A DNA stretch of 64,000 nucleotides, taken from assembly GCA_963969365.1 (NCBI GenBank), contig OZ017748.1:2725001-2789000 (forward strand), given 5' to 3'. The notes under the pieces were generated by a model, which did not search any database, was not told where the DNA came from, and saw only the letters and a program-made list of their open reading frames with translations. Positions 9,946-22,900 of this stretch are shown here, one piece after another; the first letter of the stretch is position 1; each line of letters starts with the position of its first letter. Source of the stretch: Asterochloris sp. CNOR1. Lineage: Eukaryota > Chlorophyta > Trebouxiophyceae > Trebouxiales > Trebouxiaceae. Made by a program: the position numbers and the translations under genes.

Positions 9946-12900
9946 ATGGGCGTCGACAAGTCATCTCCTAGTGATACGCCATCGACCCCGATCAAAGGCG
10001 ATGCTTTCACCAACCAAGAGGTGGCTGCGACACCCAGGGAGGATAGTGCCACATATGGCCAGGTCTGTGCCCACATGCATAATCACAGATGCAACAGCAC
10101 GATCTGGCGTCGCTCTGAGGCTGCAAGCTGATCCTCCATGCAGGGCCACCTTGGGCGTGCAAACCTGGCCTTGGTCGACGACAAGGCAACAGGTGAGGCT
10201 GTGAAATGCCATTCCCTCCTTTCTGGGAAGCCATGTGTGCGGTCAACGTGAAGAGCAGACAGCCAGATATTGCCATGTCTGTCCTGCAGCTGAGCCAATC
10301 ATGAAGAAGGGCTGGCGGGGCGGCGCTGGTTCTAACTTTGACGCATGGCTCACGACGGCGGCGGCTCAGGTCAGTGCCGCCCAGCGCCACAAGTGATTTT
10401 CATACTGCAAGGTGTAGCCGCCACCAGTACTGGCAGCCTGCATTGACGGCCAACTGGCGCTTGAAAATGCAACTGCATGGCCTCCACAATATGCCAACCT
10501 CTCAGTGTCTGCAACCAACGGGCTCTGACAGCACCTTGTGCATGCAGATTGGGCAGGTCATGCTGGCGTTGCCCAATGCAGTTGCAGTGGCTGGCATGCG
10601 TGCAGCGGTGCCTCTGATTGTGGTCTATGCTTGCCTCAGCATCTACACCATCCACCTTCTCACCTCCTGCTACGCTCAGCTCAAGCTACGCAAGGTGCAT
10701 GTCTGCTGCTTTCTTGCTGGTTCTGCCTGTGGTGGCTCTCCCAGCTCAAGGTGTCCAGCTGGTTCCCTGCTGTCTGTGCGTGTGTCTGTGTACAGAGGCA
10801 CTTTGGGAACTTACCAGCTTGAGTGATCTGCTCAAGGTGCGGACTGCCTGCAGGTCAAGGCTGGCAAGTGGGCTGGCGGCCATGACAAGAGGGCCACTCA
10901 ATATTTCGAGGTCATGGGAGGTGGGCACAGACAGCCTGACACATGGCCCTGGCAGCAACCCTGAGTGGCACCACTGGCGACTCTGATGTGACCCTGTTAG
11001 AGTAGCACCAACCTGGGTGCTTTCTGGCCGCAGAGCTTGTGGGCCGCCCCTTTGGCCTGTTTGTCCTGGTCATCACCATCATCTCGCTCCTGTCCACCTC
11101 CATTGCCCAGATTGTGGCCACCAGCACCGGCATGTACTACCTGGTGAGCGGGCCGCTCTGAGCTGCAGCTGTGTGTGTGCACAGTGCAAGGCAGGACAGC
11201 CCTGCCTGTCATCAGCCCAGCTCAGGCGGCTTACCCAGTTCTTCCTTGCCTGCAGGACACTTCAATCAACAAGAGGTGACTTCTTGCTGGGGGCACTGCC
11301 TGCCCTGCCATGGTGCTTGCAGGGCAGACCTGGACCAGCTGCCTGTACTGCACTGCAGGAACTGGTCGCTGATCTGGGGGGCAATAACAACTTGCACCAT
11401 GACAATGATCCCAAACTTCAGGCATTTCAGGTGGGGTCCAAGATCTACTCAGCACTTCACGGCCTGCTTGGCTGCGTCGCCTCAGATAGAAGTACAGTGC
11501 CGCCACAGTCCTTGACCATGCATTTGATCGTGCAGGGTGCTGAACATCATTGCCCTGGTGGGCACATCTTACACTGCAATCTACCTGATTGCCACAGCAG
11601 GTAGGATGTCCCGCATCTCTGTGACTTTGATCGGCTGAGCAAGGAGCAGCTGGGGTGTGAAAGGCTCAGAATGCAAACCCTTGTTGGTTCATTGGACGCA
11701 GTCATGATAAACAGCTGGTTGAATAAATTAAGGATCAGCAGCCAATTTGCACATGCAGCGCTCAGCAACCCACACAGAGGATGTCTCCGGGCTGGTGACA
11801 TCTCCCTTCTGCTGCAGCTTCTCATGGGCTTAACGGGCACGCGTTCCACTTGGGACCCACCTCCATGCAGAACCTGTTCCTGGGTGCCAATGTGTGAGTG
11901 GCTGCATGCCACCACTCTATGCAACACATCCACGTCGGGGGCGTGCTGACTGGTTTCGTTTTGTCAATTGCAGCTTCATGAATGCCTTTGGCGGGCACAC
12001 AATGTCCTTTGAGGTGAGGGCAACCAGCCTGGATGAGCTCAAGGCCCTATAGTTGGGCTGTGTTGCTCTGTTTTCTCTCTGTGCACCAATCTTGTGCACT
12101 CTAGATGCTGCAGCTGATGCCTGGCGTCTGCAGGTCATCGACGCAATGTTCCAGCCCTCCAAGTATGATAAAGTGTACCCCTTCAGCTATATTTTTACCC
12201 TTATTGTGACGTTGCCCCACAGCTTCCTTATCCAGCTCGCCTTCCCAGTTCAGAATGCCAAATACGGGGTAAGTGCAGTGCTGTGCGCGGTTGCCGCATC
12301 AGTGCCCAGAGTGGTTGGATTGGCCTTGCCTGCAGCCAATGCAGTGTCGTTCTTGCTGGCTCACACCTTTCTCTCTACACAGTTTGACAGAGTGTTGATG
12401 TCTTGGGCTCTCCTACAGCCTGCAGCACAGTCTTTGTGCTGGCCATCACACATGCCCTCTGCTCCTGCAGAACGTGTACGGCGCGGTGCCAGTCACTGGG
12501 TGGAGGGATGTCTCCATTGTGCTCATGGTGTGTGTCCCTCTCCAGCAGGCTCAAGCGTGCGTTCCCTCAGCACAAGCTGCTGTGACTGACCCGGTGACCT
12601 TGGTGTGCAGGTCATCCACCAGCTGGTCGCCTACGCCCTCTACATCACTCCCGTCCTCTTCATGTGGGAGAAGCTCATACACACACACGACAAGCCACTG
12701 TGGATTCGCCTGCCCAGCAGGCTCCCAGTGGGGCTGTTTGTGGTGAGCCAATCAGCCCCGCCCACAGCCGGGTCTGACAGCGCCTCCCCCAGTTGTGGTC
12801 ATCTTCAGACTGGGCTTTCTGCTTTCACTGCACATCACCTGTGCTCACAATACACCTCCACTGCCATTGACCTCACTATTGACCCTCTGCAGTGGTTTAT

Positions 12901-13563
12901 TGCGGTCCTGTTGCCCTTCTACAACATCATCAACGCCATCATGGGCGCTCTGGGCAACTCCATGACGGCCTTTGCCATCCCAGGCGCAGCTCACCTGTGG
13001 GTTTTCTGGCGAGCGTCTGCACGCAAAGAGGCAGTCAAGCCACCCTCGTGAGTATTCTTGCATTGAGGTCTATCTTGTAATGCACAGTCCCCTCCTGCTG
13101 GGTCTGGCCATGGCTTGCTGCCCATCTGCGCACTCATTGGGAGCATGCCTTGCTGACGTTGCTGAACCATGTTACTATCCTCTGATCTTGTTGCCAAAGC
13201 CGCAGCACTGCATGCAATGCACATGCCCCTTCCTGCTGTCCTGCAAGTGCAGATTCCACATTGCGCAGAACCTGCTCACTCTCTGCTGTGCACTGCAGAT
13301 TCCTGCCAGGTGGCTGGGCGACAGCTCTTGTCCTAGATGTGTTCCTGGTAGTGTATTTTACAGTCTTTGGCCTTGGGTAAGCCTTGCGCCTGTGTTTTGT
13401 GTGTGTGACTTTCATTACCACCAGTGCACACTCCTGCTGTCGCTGCAGATTTGGCCTGTGGGCAGCCATTGCAGCTCTGATTCAGCAGGTCGACACCCTT
13501 GGTGTCTTTGCCGCATGCTACCAATGTGCATCTATTGTGGCAACAAACAAAATCAATGGCTGA
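9946..13563 (+). CDS. AUX1/LAX-type auxin/amino-acid permease
   Basis: A polytopic plasma-membrane permease of the amino acid/auxin permease family, close to plant AUX1/LAX auxin influx carriers. About 17 exons splice in phase: 9946-10062, 10144-10192, 10290-10369, 10550-10694, 10854-10920, 11034-11143, 11256-11275 (only 20 bp), 11359-11430, 11536-11600, 11818-11893, 11974-12013, 12134-12268, 12471-12527, 12611-12742, 12893-13047, 13299-13376 and 13449-13563. AUX1 landmarks in order are the first helix IGQVMLALPNAVAVAGMRA, VLNIIALVGTSYTAIYLIAT, NAFGGHTMSFEVIDAMFQP, GWRDVSIVLMVIHQLVAYAL, WFIAVLLPFYNIINAIMGAL, SARKEAVKPPSFLPGGWAT and the C-terminal IQQVDTLGVFAACYQC, which closely matches AUX1 RQVDTFGLFAKCYQC. 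The expected protein is about 480 residues, normal for the family. Start chosen at 9946 because it opens a hydrophilic N-terminus in phase with exon 2. Whether the substrate is auxin or an amino acid cannot be read from sequence. Confidence 0.93.
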
Positions 13564-13724
13564 GGATCACATGTCTCAGTTTCCGCACAGATCAACCTGC
13601 ATTCTTCCTGCTAACACCTTCCAGCCTGCAGCAAACTCAGCACAAACCCCCTGCAAATGATACGGCAGTAGTACTTGGGCATGAGGCAAGCAAGTTATGA
13701 AGCAAGCAGGAACCCAAGCCCTCC

Positions 13725-13729
13725 TGTAA
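13725..13729 (+). terminator. TGTAA polyadenylation motif of the AUX1-like gene
   Basis: TGTAA, the usual poly(A) signal of chlorophyte nuclear genes, lies about 160 bp after the stop codon at 13563. Use of this copy is inferred. Confidence 0.45.
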
Positions 13730-13731
13730 AC

Positions 13732-13947
13732 CTGTTTTAGACCAGGCTCAATCATAGTGAAGTTTTCCTTGTTGAACCATGAAATGGAACAACCAACCAG
13801 CACTGTATGTGCCGTCTTCAGGGTTGCTCCTGTGAAAAGCAGTTTCAGACCAGGTTCTATCATGTTTAAATTCTTTCTTTGTCAAGCATGAAATGGTACA
13901 GGCCAAGCAGGATTAGTTGTGTTCTCTTGAGGGTTGATGTGCGAAGC
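13732..13947. repeat. Diverged tandem duplication, period about 108 bp
   Basis: The segment with agaccagg at 13739 and catgaaatgg downstream recurs 108 bp later (agaccagg at 13847), with roughly 70% similarity over the unit. It occupies most of the gap between the AUX1-like gene and the minus-strand BRCT-BAH gene, so it may fall in overlapping 3' UTRs. Confidence 0.6.
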
Positions 13948-13978
13948 TCATAGGAAGAATTGCGCAAGGAGCCAAAGG

Positions 13979-16900
13979 CTACACTGTGCTGCTCTGATGT
14001 GCAGTCATCACATCTGTCCAAGTGCAGCTCAAGCACTTACTCTCATAGCTGTACTTGTAGAGAACAACAAAGTGTTGCAAATTGCCTGCAGCACTGCGCT
14101 GCGAAGCCTCCTGGCACTGCTTCTGCAGCTGCAACTTGTCTGCAACAGTGGTGACACAGCATTTCCTCAACACCGCTGCCAGGACGACACGGTCCTCAAC
14201 ATCATCAGAGGCAAACAATTCCTCTGCGCGCCCAGGGTAGGGGGTCTCCTGCAGCAGCACAGCCTGCCCAGGTCTCAGTGGGGCCAATGCTACAGCTACT
14301 GGTCTCAACCATATGCAGACCTTGTCTGATGCAACCTTGGGCAGACACATACTGCCCCCGACCATGGACAGGAACGCAGGAGCCAACCAGCTGCAGCCAG
14401 ATAATGGTAGCCTTTGCCAATGAGGACATGTGGACCATGAGGAGCCAACGCCACACTCTGTAACCAGCAAGCAGCTGCTGAAGCACATGGAAGCTCAGTC
14501 ACGCTGAGTTGACGGGGTTGCGAGCACGCCTTGCAGTGCATGCTCGGGCCTCACCTCGGGGCGGAAGAAGCGCTTGCAGCACATGAGCATGCGGCTGCGC
14601 AGGCCGAGATCCTCGCTCCAGAGCTTCTTAACCTGGACCAGGCGCGTCCATGGCTCCCCCGGCAGTGGCTGCAGCTCGGCAAAGTCCCCCACAGCCACCA
14701 CCTCGCTGCCCTGCACAGGCGGCAGCATGCGTCAGGCCTGCCGCTGTGCCTCAAGGCGGCTGCCATCCTGCAGCAGCACTGGCGCCACAGATGCCATGTG
14801 GCTCCTAAGGCCACCACCCTGCAACTGCATTGACGTCATGTGGCTGCTGCAGCTACCACCCTGCAACACCACCGACCCTGCAAAACACTATGTGGCTACT
14901 GCAGCGTGGACAAGCTACAGCGACGAGGTGTTGACTGAGCCCATGGATGGCCTGCTCTACAATCTCCTGAGTGACGCTGCGCCCGCAGAGCCCTCAACAT
15001 GTAGGAGAGCTGCAAGCATCCCTCACCAAGCGAAAGGCTCCGTAATAGGTGTGCAGGGGTGGCTGCCTGTTGTCGGGTGGCAGAGAGGCCCCATGCCAAG
15101 CAAGTGTTGCCTGCACATCCCCTGGAGGACGGGCGGCTGCTGCAGCAGGGTCCCTGGCTGTGGCGGCGGGGGCTGCTGCGGGGCCAGGCTCTGTCGTCAC
15201 CCTGCGGCGCTTGGGGCAAGGTCCAGCTGCGGCGCTGTGCGGGGCATCCAGGCTTGGCGCAGGGTCCTGCGCCACCAGATGGCGCCGTTGTCAGGTGGAG
15301 TCCATGCTCTGTCGATGTCACCAAAGCATGACACACCCACACAACTGTAGTGCCTGACAGCCATCAACTTGACTGTGGCCGCCGGCGGCTACACAGGCTC
15401 AACCACAGGGTCAAGTTGAGCAGAGGCATCTCCAGCCGATGGAGGCCTTCCAGCCGTCACGGATGCACAAGGGCAATTGTGCTGTACAGCCCGCACGCTG
15501 TGCGCTGCGCCAGAGGTGCACAACAGCAGGCTGTGCACCTAGTTAACCCTAAACCCTGATACCGGAAGCCAGAGTGCCCTCATCCCCCTCAGCGTCATCG
15601 CTTTGTATTGTTGCATTGCCGCTGGGCCCCGTCACCTGAGGCTTTGGTGCTTCGTTGCCATGAAAGGGCTGGCTGCCCAGCCCGTCGCCAACGTCCCCAG
15701 CCTGCCCATCAGGCGCTGGTTCAGCGCCCTGCTGCAGCAGCCTGAGGGGCTCAGGCAGCTCCCCCGTCACCAAGATGTCACACAGCTCCAACCGCGTGAG
15801 GGCATGAATGCCCTGCCGCCTTGCTGCCTGCTCCACAGCCTACAGCCCACAGAGATCCGCGTGCAGTGGGTCAGCCTTGTCTGAGCTGCACTGCAGGACT
15901 GCAGCATTGGGGGCCGCGCAGGGACTTCAGCTGCCTGTCTGTGGGTGTGTGCGTGTCATGCCCCACTTTCGCCTGCATGTGGGTGTGTCAGCCCACAAAG
16001 GTCTGGCAAGCAGTGGCAGCTGTTTGGCACATCCCAGGGAGGTGTGCCATGACAAGCCTGCATGCAGCTTGAGCTGATGGCTGCCCAGCCCTTGAGTGCA
16101 CACGCTGCAAGTCTTGCTGAGACGGCAGCGCCCTTCAATTTGCGATTGTCAAGTTGAGGACTGCTCTGCAATACACTGCGCCTACCTGAGAGTCAGGCGT
16201 GTCCCTGTCCTCGGCCAGCACCACGGCATGGCAGCCCGCAGAACGTCGCAGGCCTGCATGGGCGACGCGGCGATTGCTCCTGCCAGGCAGCTTGGGCACC
16301 AGCGATGCGCCTGCACCAGCACAGCACTGGGGCTGAGGCTGTGAAGCCAGTGCAAGGCTGTGGGCTGCCGCCAGCTGCGCTGCCAGACCTCAGCACCCAC
16401 ACCTCCTGGGAGCGTGCATTGCCACAACTTGCCAAGCTGCTGGGAGCGGCGGGTACACATACTTGCTGTCCTCATGTGCATTGACTGCTTGTCTTGAAGC
16501 CCCTGCATGTTGCAGGGCTGCCTGCTTGCCTGCAAGCTCCAGCAGCAGGCTCAGCTGCTGTCGCCTCAGCTCGCTGCCGCTTTCATGAGCGTGGATGCGC
16601 AGCCCTGACAGCGGCCTGCGTGCAGCTGATGGTCCCTGCCACACCTGAAGACCAGAAACTGACATTGGCAAGTGGGGCTGCAGGGACTCACCAGCACAGC
16701 ATCATCAATCAACGGGCCAGCATAAGTGCACATCTACCATGCAGGCTCACAGCAATGCCCTAATGACAAGCCTACAGGATCAGCATGGTGAGTAACAGCA
16801 ACAGAGTGCTGGCTTGATGGGTCAGGTGCAGCCAGATGGAACAGCAGCGCAGTTGGACGGTCAGAACACCAGCTGGGTGATGTGATCAGGCCAAATTAGC

Positions 16901-19900
16901 AGGCAACAGCTGGTCAACATGTAGCTCAAGCTCAGATGCAGGGGCAGCACATCACCTTGGTTGGGTCAGCATAAGTCAGCGGGCGCTGAGCCCGCACGCT
17001 GTCCCGCACCCACTGTGGCTTTACGATGGGCAAGCCATGGAGGTGTGCCAGCAAGAATTTGAGGGTCTTGGATTGCTGGCTGGCAACCAGGCACCACCCT
17101 TCACCCTCCGGCCTCTGCAATCAAAACCAGCAAGGGCTATTTGTCGTCTCCTCAATGCTAACAAACAGCAGATGCTTGTGAACTCTGAAAGACAGCGACC
17201 AGCTGAGACCATAAGTCCTCGCTTGCTGACTGTCAGTGAAGGACGCCTGACCTCAGCGTCCGGCGCCGCAGCTGCAACGGTACCCTGTGACACCAGGGCA
17301 TGGGCTACTAGGCAGCACCACACTGCCAGCAGCCCACCTGGCACAGTGCAGGCTCATCTGCGAGCTCCCCACCGTGCAGCTGCACCAGGGCCGACAGCCT
17401 CCTCCGCTCCGTGTCAGCGCCAATGAAGCCAGAGCTCAGGAACGTCATCCCCGCAAATGTGGCTGTGCCCTCCTCTGCCTCCAGATTGGCCTGGACTGCC
17501 GGCTGAGCAGCTGCACCCCCGGTGCCACCAGGTTGCCTGTGACTGCAGGGCCCTTCAGGGGCAGCCTGCACCTCCCGGGGAGGATGCTCTGTGGCAGGAA
17601 CCCCCACTGAGGACCGCTTGGGTGGCCGTCCCCGCTTGTGCGCTGGCAGTGCCGCAGCCTCAGGGTCTGCTGAGGAATCTCTGGCAGCCCCTGCTGCTGG
17701 GGCAGACTGGCGCCTGCTGGCTGCCATGATCCTGTTGGCCTGCAGCCAGAGGCACAGCAGACTGTCAGTGCCGGCCTCACAGACCTGGCTGAAAAGGCCT
17801 GACAGGCGCCACTCTGCGTCACCACAAGCTCCAAGAGTTGGGTGCCTACAGCAGCCGGATCTTCTCCACTGGGGAGCGCGCAGCACCAGCAGCATGATTT
17901 GACAGCTTGCAGGGGCCTGCCCAAATGCAGCAGCACCTCCAGCACATGCGAGCCTGCAGAGCAGGCCCCAGCCTGCTCGCACCTGGACAGACGTGTCCCT
18001 GTCTGCGCGGCACTTCTTGCAGCCAGTGCGCGCGTGGCGGCACTTGGAGCAGCCCAGCGCTGGGACGGGCACGGGCACAGCAGGCTGCCCCGGGGCACAG
18101 CCAGCCTCAGCTGCCGGGGCCTCCCCGCAAGACCCTGGCAATTGTCTGCCGGGGGCAGAGCCCCTGCAGACGTTAGGCCTGGGGGCTGGGCACTCTGCAG
18201 GCGAGGCTGTGTGATCGCAAGGGCAGCTGCTGGTGCCCAGATTCCTCTGCACCCAGGACGGGACTCCGCTCAGCTGCCACAAAGGCGCTGCAGCAATGCG
18301 GCAGACCTGTCCCTGGCAACCGGAAGTGACTTGAGCAGCAGAAGAGACTGAAAGGTGCCCCATACCTCCCAGCAGATTGCTGGTGGCCATGTCTCTCAGG
18401 CTCCCTCAACTTTGTAGGCTTGGTCGCCGTGCAGCATGATGAACAGATGCCAACTCCCAGGAGCTTGCCTGCACACCATCTGCCTCAGGCTCCTCTGATT
18501 CTTCAAAGCACCCTGGACCTGCTCAACACAGCAGCGCAGATCCTAAACTTCCAGCCGCTTGCCTGCCCGCCATCCCTGTCAGGCTCCTCCAGGCTGGCAG
18601 ACGGCTCAGCCCCAAGGGCTTTAGCCTCCCTCAGCAGTACGTCAGGGTCATGCTCAGGGTCCTCGGACTCTGACTCAGATGGCCAACCAGAGGGCTGGAA
18701 CTCTGAATCGCCCCCCTGGGTGTCCATCGCAGCTGGGTCGGCAGACTCGGGCAGGGATTCAAGCTGTCTAGCAGCAGCAGCTGTCCGAGGGGAGATGACC
18801 AGCCTGCAGGAAGCACTGACGAGTGGGCACCTCTACAGCCCCTGTAGAGCCCACAGGTGGAGGGCTTCTGCCTGTACAGGAGAGGTGGCCAGCCTGCAGA
18901 TGTCATGCAGAGATGGGCGCCTCCAAGACTGCAACACAGCCTGTGGATGCTGCAGGGCACTCTGGGCTAAGCTTGCCATGGCCTGCACCTGCAAGACCTT
19001 GTTGCTGTCAGAACGGATGCATGCAGGTGGTACAGCCTGAGTTCCCCACCTGGCAGGTCTCACCAGCCGTCGCCCTGTGCGGCTGCGCTTGCTGGCGCTG
19101 CCTGGCGCCTCTGATGGCCCCGCAGCCGCCTCTTGCCTGCACTTAGTTCCAGCACCTGCACTTGAACCACAGCATCACAGCAGCAGCCAGCTGACAACTA
19201 GCAAGCAGGCCAGCTTCACAGTGCAACAACAAGAGGCAATGGGTATCTGCATGGCACCGCATTGGAGAGCAGGTCATGCAGCTTTCCAACAGCACAGGTA
19301 TCATCAGGCCAACATGTCTTGCTGCTGCAGCAAGCTGCTGAACAGTGGCTGCCACCTAGCCTACCTGCACGCTGCCATTGATCAGCATTGGCCCTCCCCT
19401 GCTGTGGGGACAGCTTGTGCAGGTCTGAGGTTCGCCGTGCGCTCCTTGTGCCACCAAGAACAGAGTCGCCCAGCCCTGTGGCAGGCACGGCCAGCTTGCG
19501 TGCCACCTTCCGGGGGGGAGACGCCGCAGCTGGCTGGGGATTGGCTGGGCCCCTGGCCGCTGCCTGAGCAGCGACATCCCTGCCCAGTGCTGCTGTTGCC
19601 TTCCTCTCCCCCGTCGCGGCCTCGGCAATGGCACTGCCCAGGCGGGCAGCAGAAGCTGCGACCCTGTGAGCCCGCAAGCCAGGGCTGACGTTGGGGCTCT
19701 GCCCTGCCTTGCCAGCTCTGCCAGGGCTCCTGCAGTGCCTGGGAGTGCCCGCAGACCGCAGGTGGGCCCGGGGGCTCATGCGCTGAGCGGGCACTTGCAG
19801 CCTGGTGGTCCCTTCCAGGTGGTGCGCTATTGCAGCCTGCGCCTGGACAGCCTCTGCCTGCCCTGCTGGACACACCTCATCCTCTGGAGCGCTCTGACTG

Positions 19901-22900
19901 CTGGGGAACCTGCGGAGCACCAGTGCTGAGGTTGATGCAGCGCTCCTCAAAAGGCAGACAAAGCCAATTGCTGAGCTTGTGCAGTGCCTATCAGAATGCG
20001 CTTGCAAATGTGCAGGTGGCAGACGCCTGGTGAATCTTGGTGAGGCATGAGCAATGTGTTGCGGCCAAGCTCTCGGTGCAGCTGGAGCACGAGACAACCA
20101 CGCCACTGACAGCTTACGCAAAAGCATCGCCAGCTGCCGCATTCTGTGCCCTCAGCAGCGCCGCCACAGCCGCCCTGGCTGTGGCCTGCGGATTGGCCAC
20201 CTTCCCAGCCGGCGGCGCGCCAGCTGCAGGCATGTTGGCTTGAACCCCTGTGGGAGGGCGAAACCCTGGCCTGCGCTGCAGCGCACCAGAGCCTGGCTGC
20301 TCCCCCCTGCTGCCTCGTGCCATCTGGTGGACCCTGCCCGCAGATTGCCGCCTGGGTCCCCCAGACGCACCTTGCTGCTCAGCAGGCACACGTCCTGGTC
20401 CTGCCTCTGTGCCATGCAGCGCAGCGCCCGCCTTTTGGTGCAGCCTGCCTGCAGACGGCCGCCTGGCTTCCCCGGCACTGTCCTGCTGTGCAGCAGGCGC
20501 ACCCTTGGGCCCCCTGCAGCAACGGCCTGCAGCAGCTGCTGCTGCGGACCTCCAGTCTGGCAGGTACTCGGGATCCTGAGTCTGGAACGGCACCGTCATC
20601 TGCATGGACACAACAGCCCCAGCAGCTGAGGGGGCGACCGGCCCTCTAGCCTTGCCAGGCAGCATTTCCTGATCCTGGGTCTCCAGCCCATGAGGCCACC
20701 ACTGCTGCAGCGCACTGGCATCCCGCCTGCCCTGTGAGTGGACAAGTTCTATAGGGGAGTCTGCGGGGCCTGGAGCCTCGCCAGGCGACTCAGGCTCTGC
20801 AGCGCCGCCATCAGCAGGAGGCCTCGGGGGTTCTGCGGCGCCTTCAGCTGGGCCGATTGACTCACCCGCTGCAGCATCAGCAGCGACAGGGGCCTCTGTG
20901 GCATTCTGAATCTGGCGGGGTGAGTCGAGGAGGGCAACTCGAGCAGCTGCAGCTGCTGCAGCCTCAAAACTCGGTGGGCCTGCCTGAGTCTGCAGGCATA
21001 GGTCCAGGTATGTAGCCCCCTCAGAGCAGCGCAGCTGCGCAGCTGCCACCAGCTGAGCCTGAGGGCTGCAGGCGCCACCTGCGGCCCTGCTGGCTGGCTG
21101 CGGCCGCCCCGGGGCTGCTGCCGTTGCCTTGGGGCGCATGGCTGCCCTGTGTAGCTCTCTTGGCAGGGACACCCCTCGCTCGCTGCCCTTCCGCTGCCTC
21201 TTGTCAGCGGCGGCCACGGCGGCTCCCCTGTTTGTGTGTGCGCCCCATGCGGCGCCAGCAGCATCAGCTGCTCTGCCCCTCTGCTGCCTGGTTCCATCGG
21301 ATGCCACACCAGCACTTCTCTCCACTTGCACCCCCTGTGCAACTTCTTCGGCAGCCGCAGCTGCTGCATGGCTGCGCAGGCGGGGCCTGCCATTTGCTGC
21401 TGAGCACGGACGCCTGAGCGGCAGCTCTGGACGCCCCCGCGCGCTGCCCTGGGCTGACTGCCGGCGCTTGCGCTTGCGGTCTGCTTGCCGGGTGGTCAGC
21501 CTGCAGGGGCTTCAGCACGGTCTTGCCACATTTTTAGGATCTTGCTGTGGGATGATGTGCAGATAATGTCCACAGCCTGCCTGCAAAGTTGCCATCCTGA
21601 CTGATGTTCAAATAGACAATGGGCTGCCTGCAGAGATGCACTGCTGCTGCTGTGTGTAATTCAACAGCTCAGCAACCAGGTGTAGGTAAGCTTCCCACAG
21701 ACCCTGCTGCTTCACCTTTGCAGCGCAAGCCCTGCCACAACCCAGGCCTGCCACAGGCAGCCTGCAACACATCTTGCCATGAGCCCCAACGCCTTACCCA
21801 GAAGCCCTTCCCTTGCGCCCTTCTTCCTGTGGCAAGGCTTGCTGCTGCACAGGAGCCCATCGGCGCCCCTTGCCGCATTCGTTCTGTGCACTGCCATGCA
21901 ACTGCGTCCCACAGGCTGCAGGGCCTCCATCTGCCACCTCATCTGCAGCCCTGGCCTTGTGCACCCAGTCAGGGGTGCTGGGAGGTGTCTGCTCCACGAC
22001 ATACATGAGGGCCTCCGCAGGCTGCTGCTGCTCCCTGTGCTCTGGGCTCAGCGCAGCATTGTGTAGATGCCCAAGCTCCTGCTCTGCAGCGCTGTCCTGG
22101 CCGTCTGAGCGGCGGATCAGGAGTGCCTGCGGGCTCATCTGCATCGGAGCGCTGGAGGGCTCATCTGCCGTTGGCTGCACGCACTGCAGCAAGCACTGCC
22201 AACAGGTCAGACCGGCCCTGCTCCAGGCGCTGCCAGCCTACAGCAGACAGGCGCTGCTCCTGAGGAGCACCTGAAGGAGACTGCAGGATCACACAGGCTC
22301 CCCAGCTGCAACAGCTAGGCATGCATTGGTACTGCTTGGCGTGCTGAAGGCTCTGTGGTGGCCCTGCTGGCTCAGACACGTCACCCTGTGAGGCACTGAG
22401 AGACCCGCCGTGGCGGGCAGGACCAGGGAGCTGGTGTGCCAGTGCTGGAAGGGAAGTCACAAGCATTCATGGCAAGCAGATCCACCTGACTGTTGATGCG
22501 CTGGCTCGTCAGCAGGGCACCCGGCTGGCGCCTCACGCTGCGGGACCCCTCAAAGGGAACTGCTCCATCGCTGTCTCCCGGATCCACTCTGGCGCCGCCA
22601 TCAGGCCACAGATCTGCGCCCGCGGCATCGTTCTGCTGCTGTGTTTGCCCTGCACTGTCTGCCAGCAAGGCGGCTGCCTGCTGCGTGCCGAAGGGCTCCT
22701 GCGGCCCTGCTGCAGTGCCAGCAGCGAGGGCTTCCAGGTCGGGGTGAACCACAGCTGCAGGGGCAGCCTCGTCAGCGGCGCCGGCGGCAGCAGCATGCTC
22801 AGCTCCAGGGCGCCTGTGCGGGGGTTGAGAGGCGGACCTTGACTGCAGGAAACCCAGCGGCAGGGATGGAGGCGTGAACCCCCTGACTGGGGCCTGAGTC

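Noticed and set aside
15539-15557. ttaaccctaaaccctga as an interstitial telomere (TTTAGGG) array
   Set aside because: Only about two repeat units, inside a gene; a longer run would be needed. A similar short match at about 63563 is also too short.
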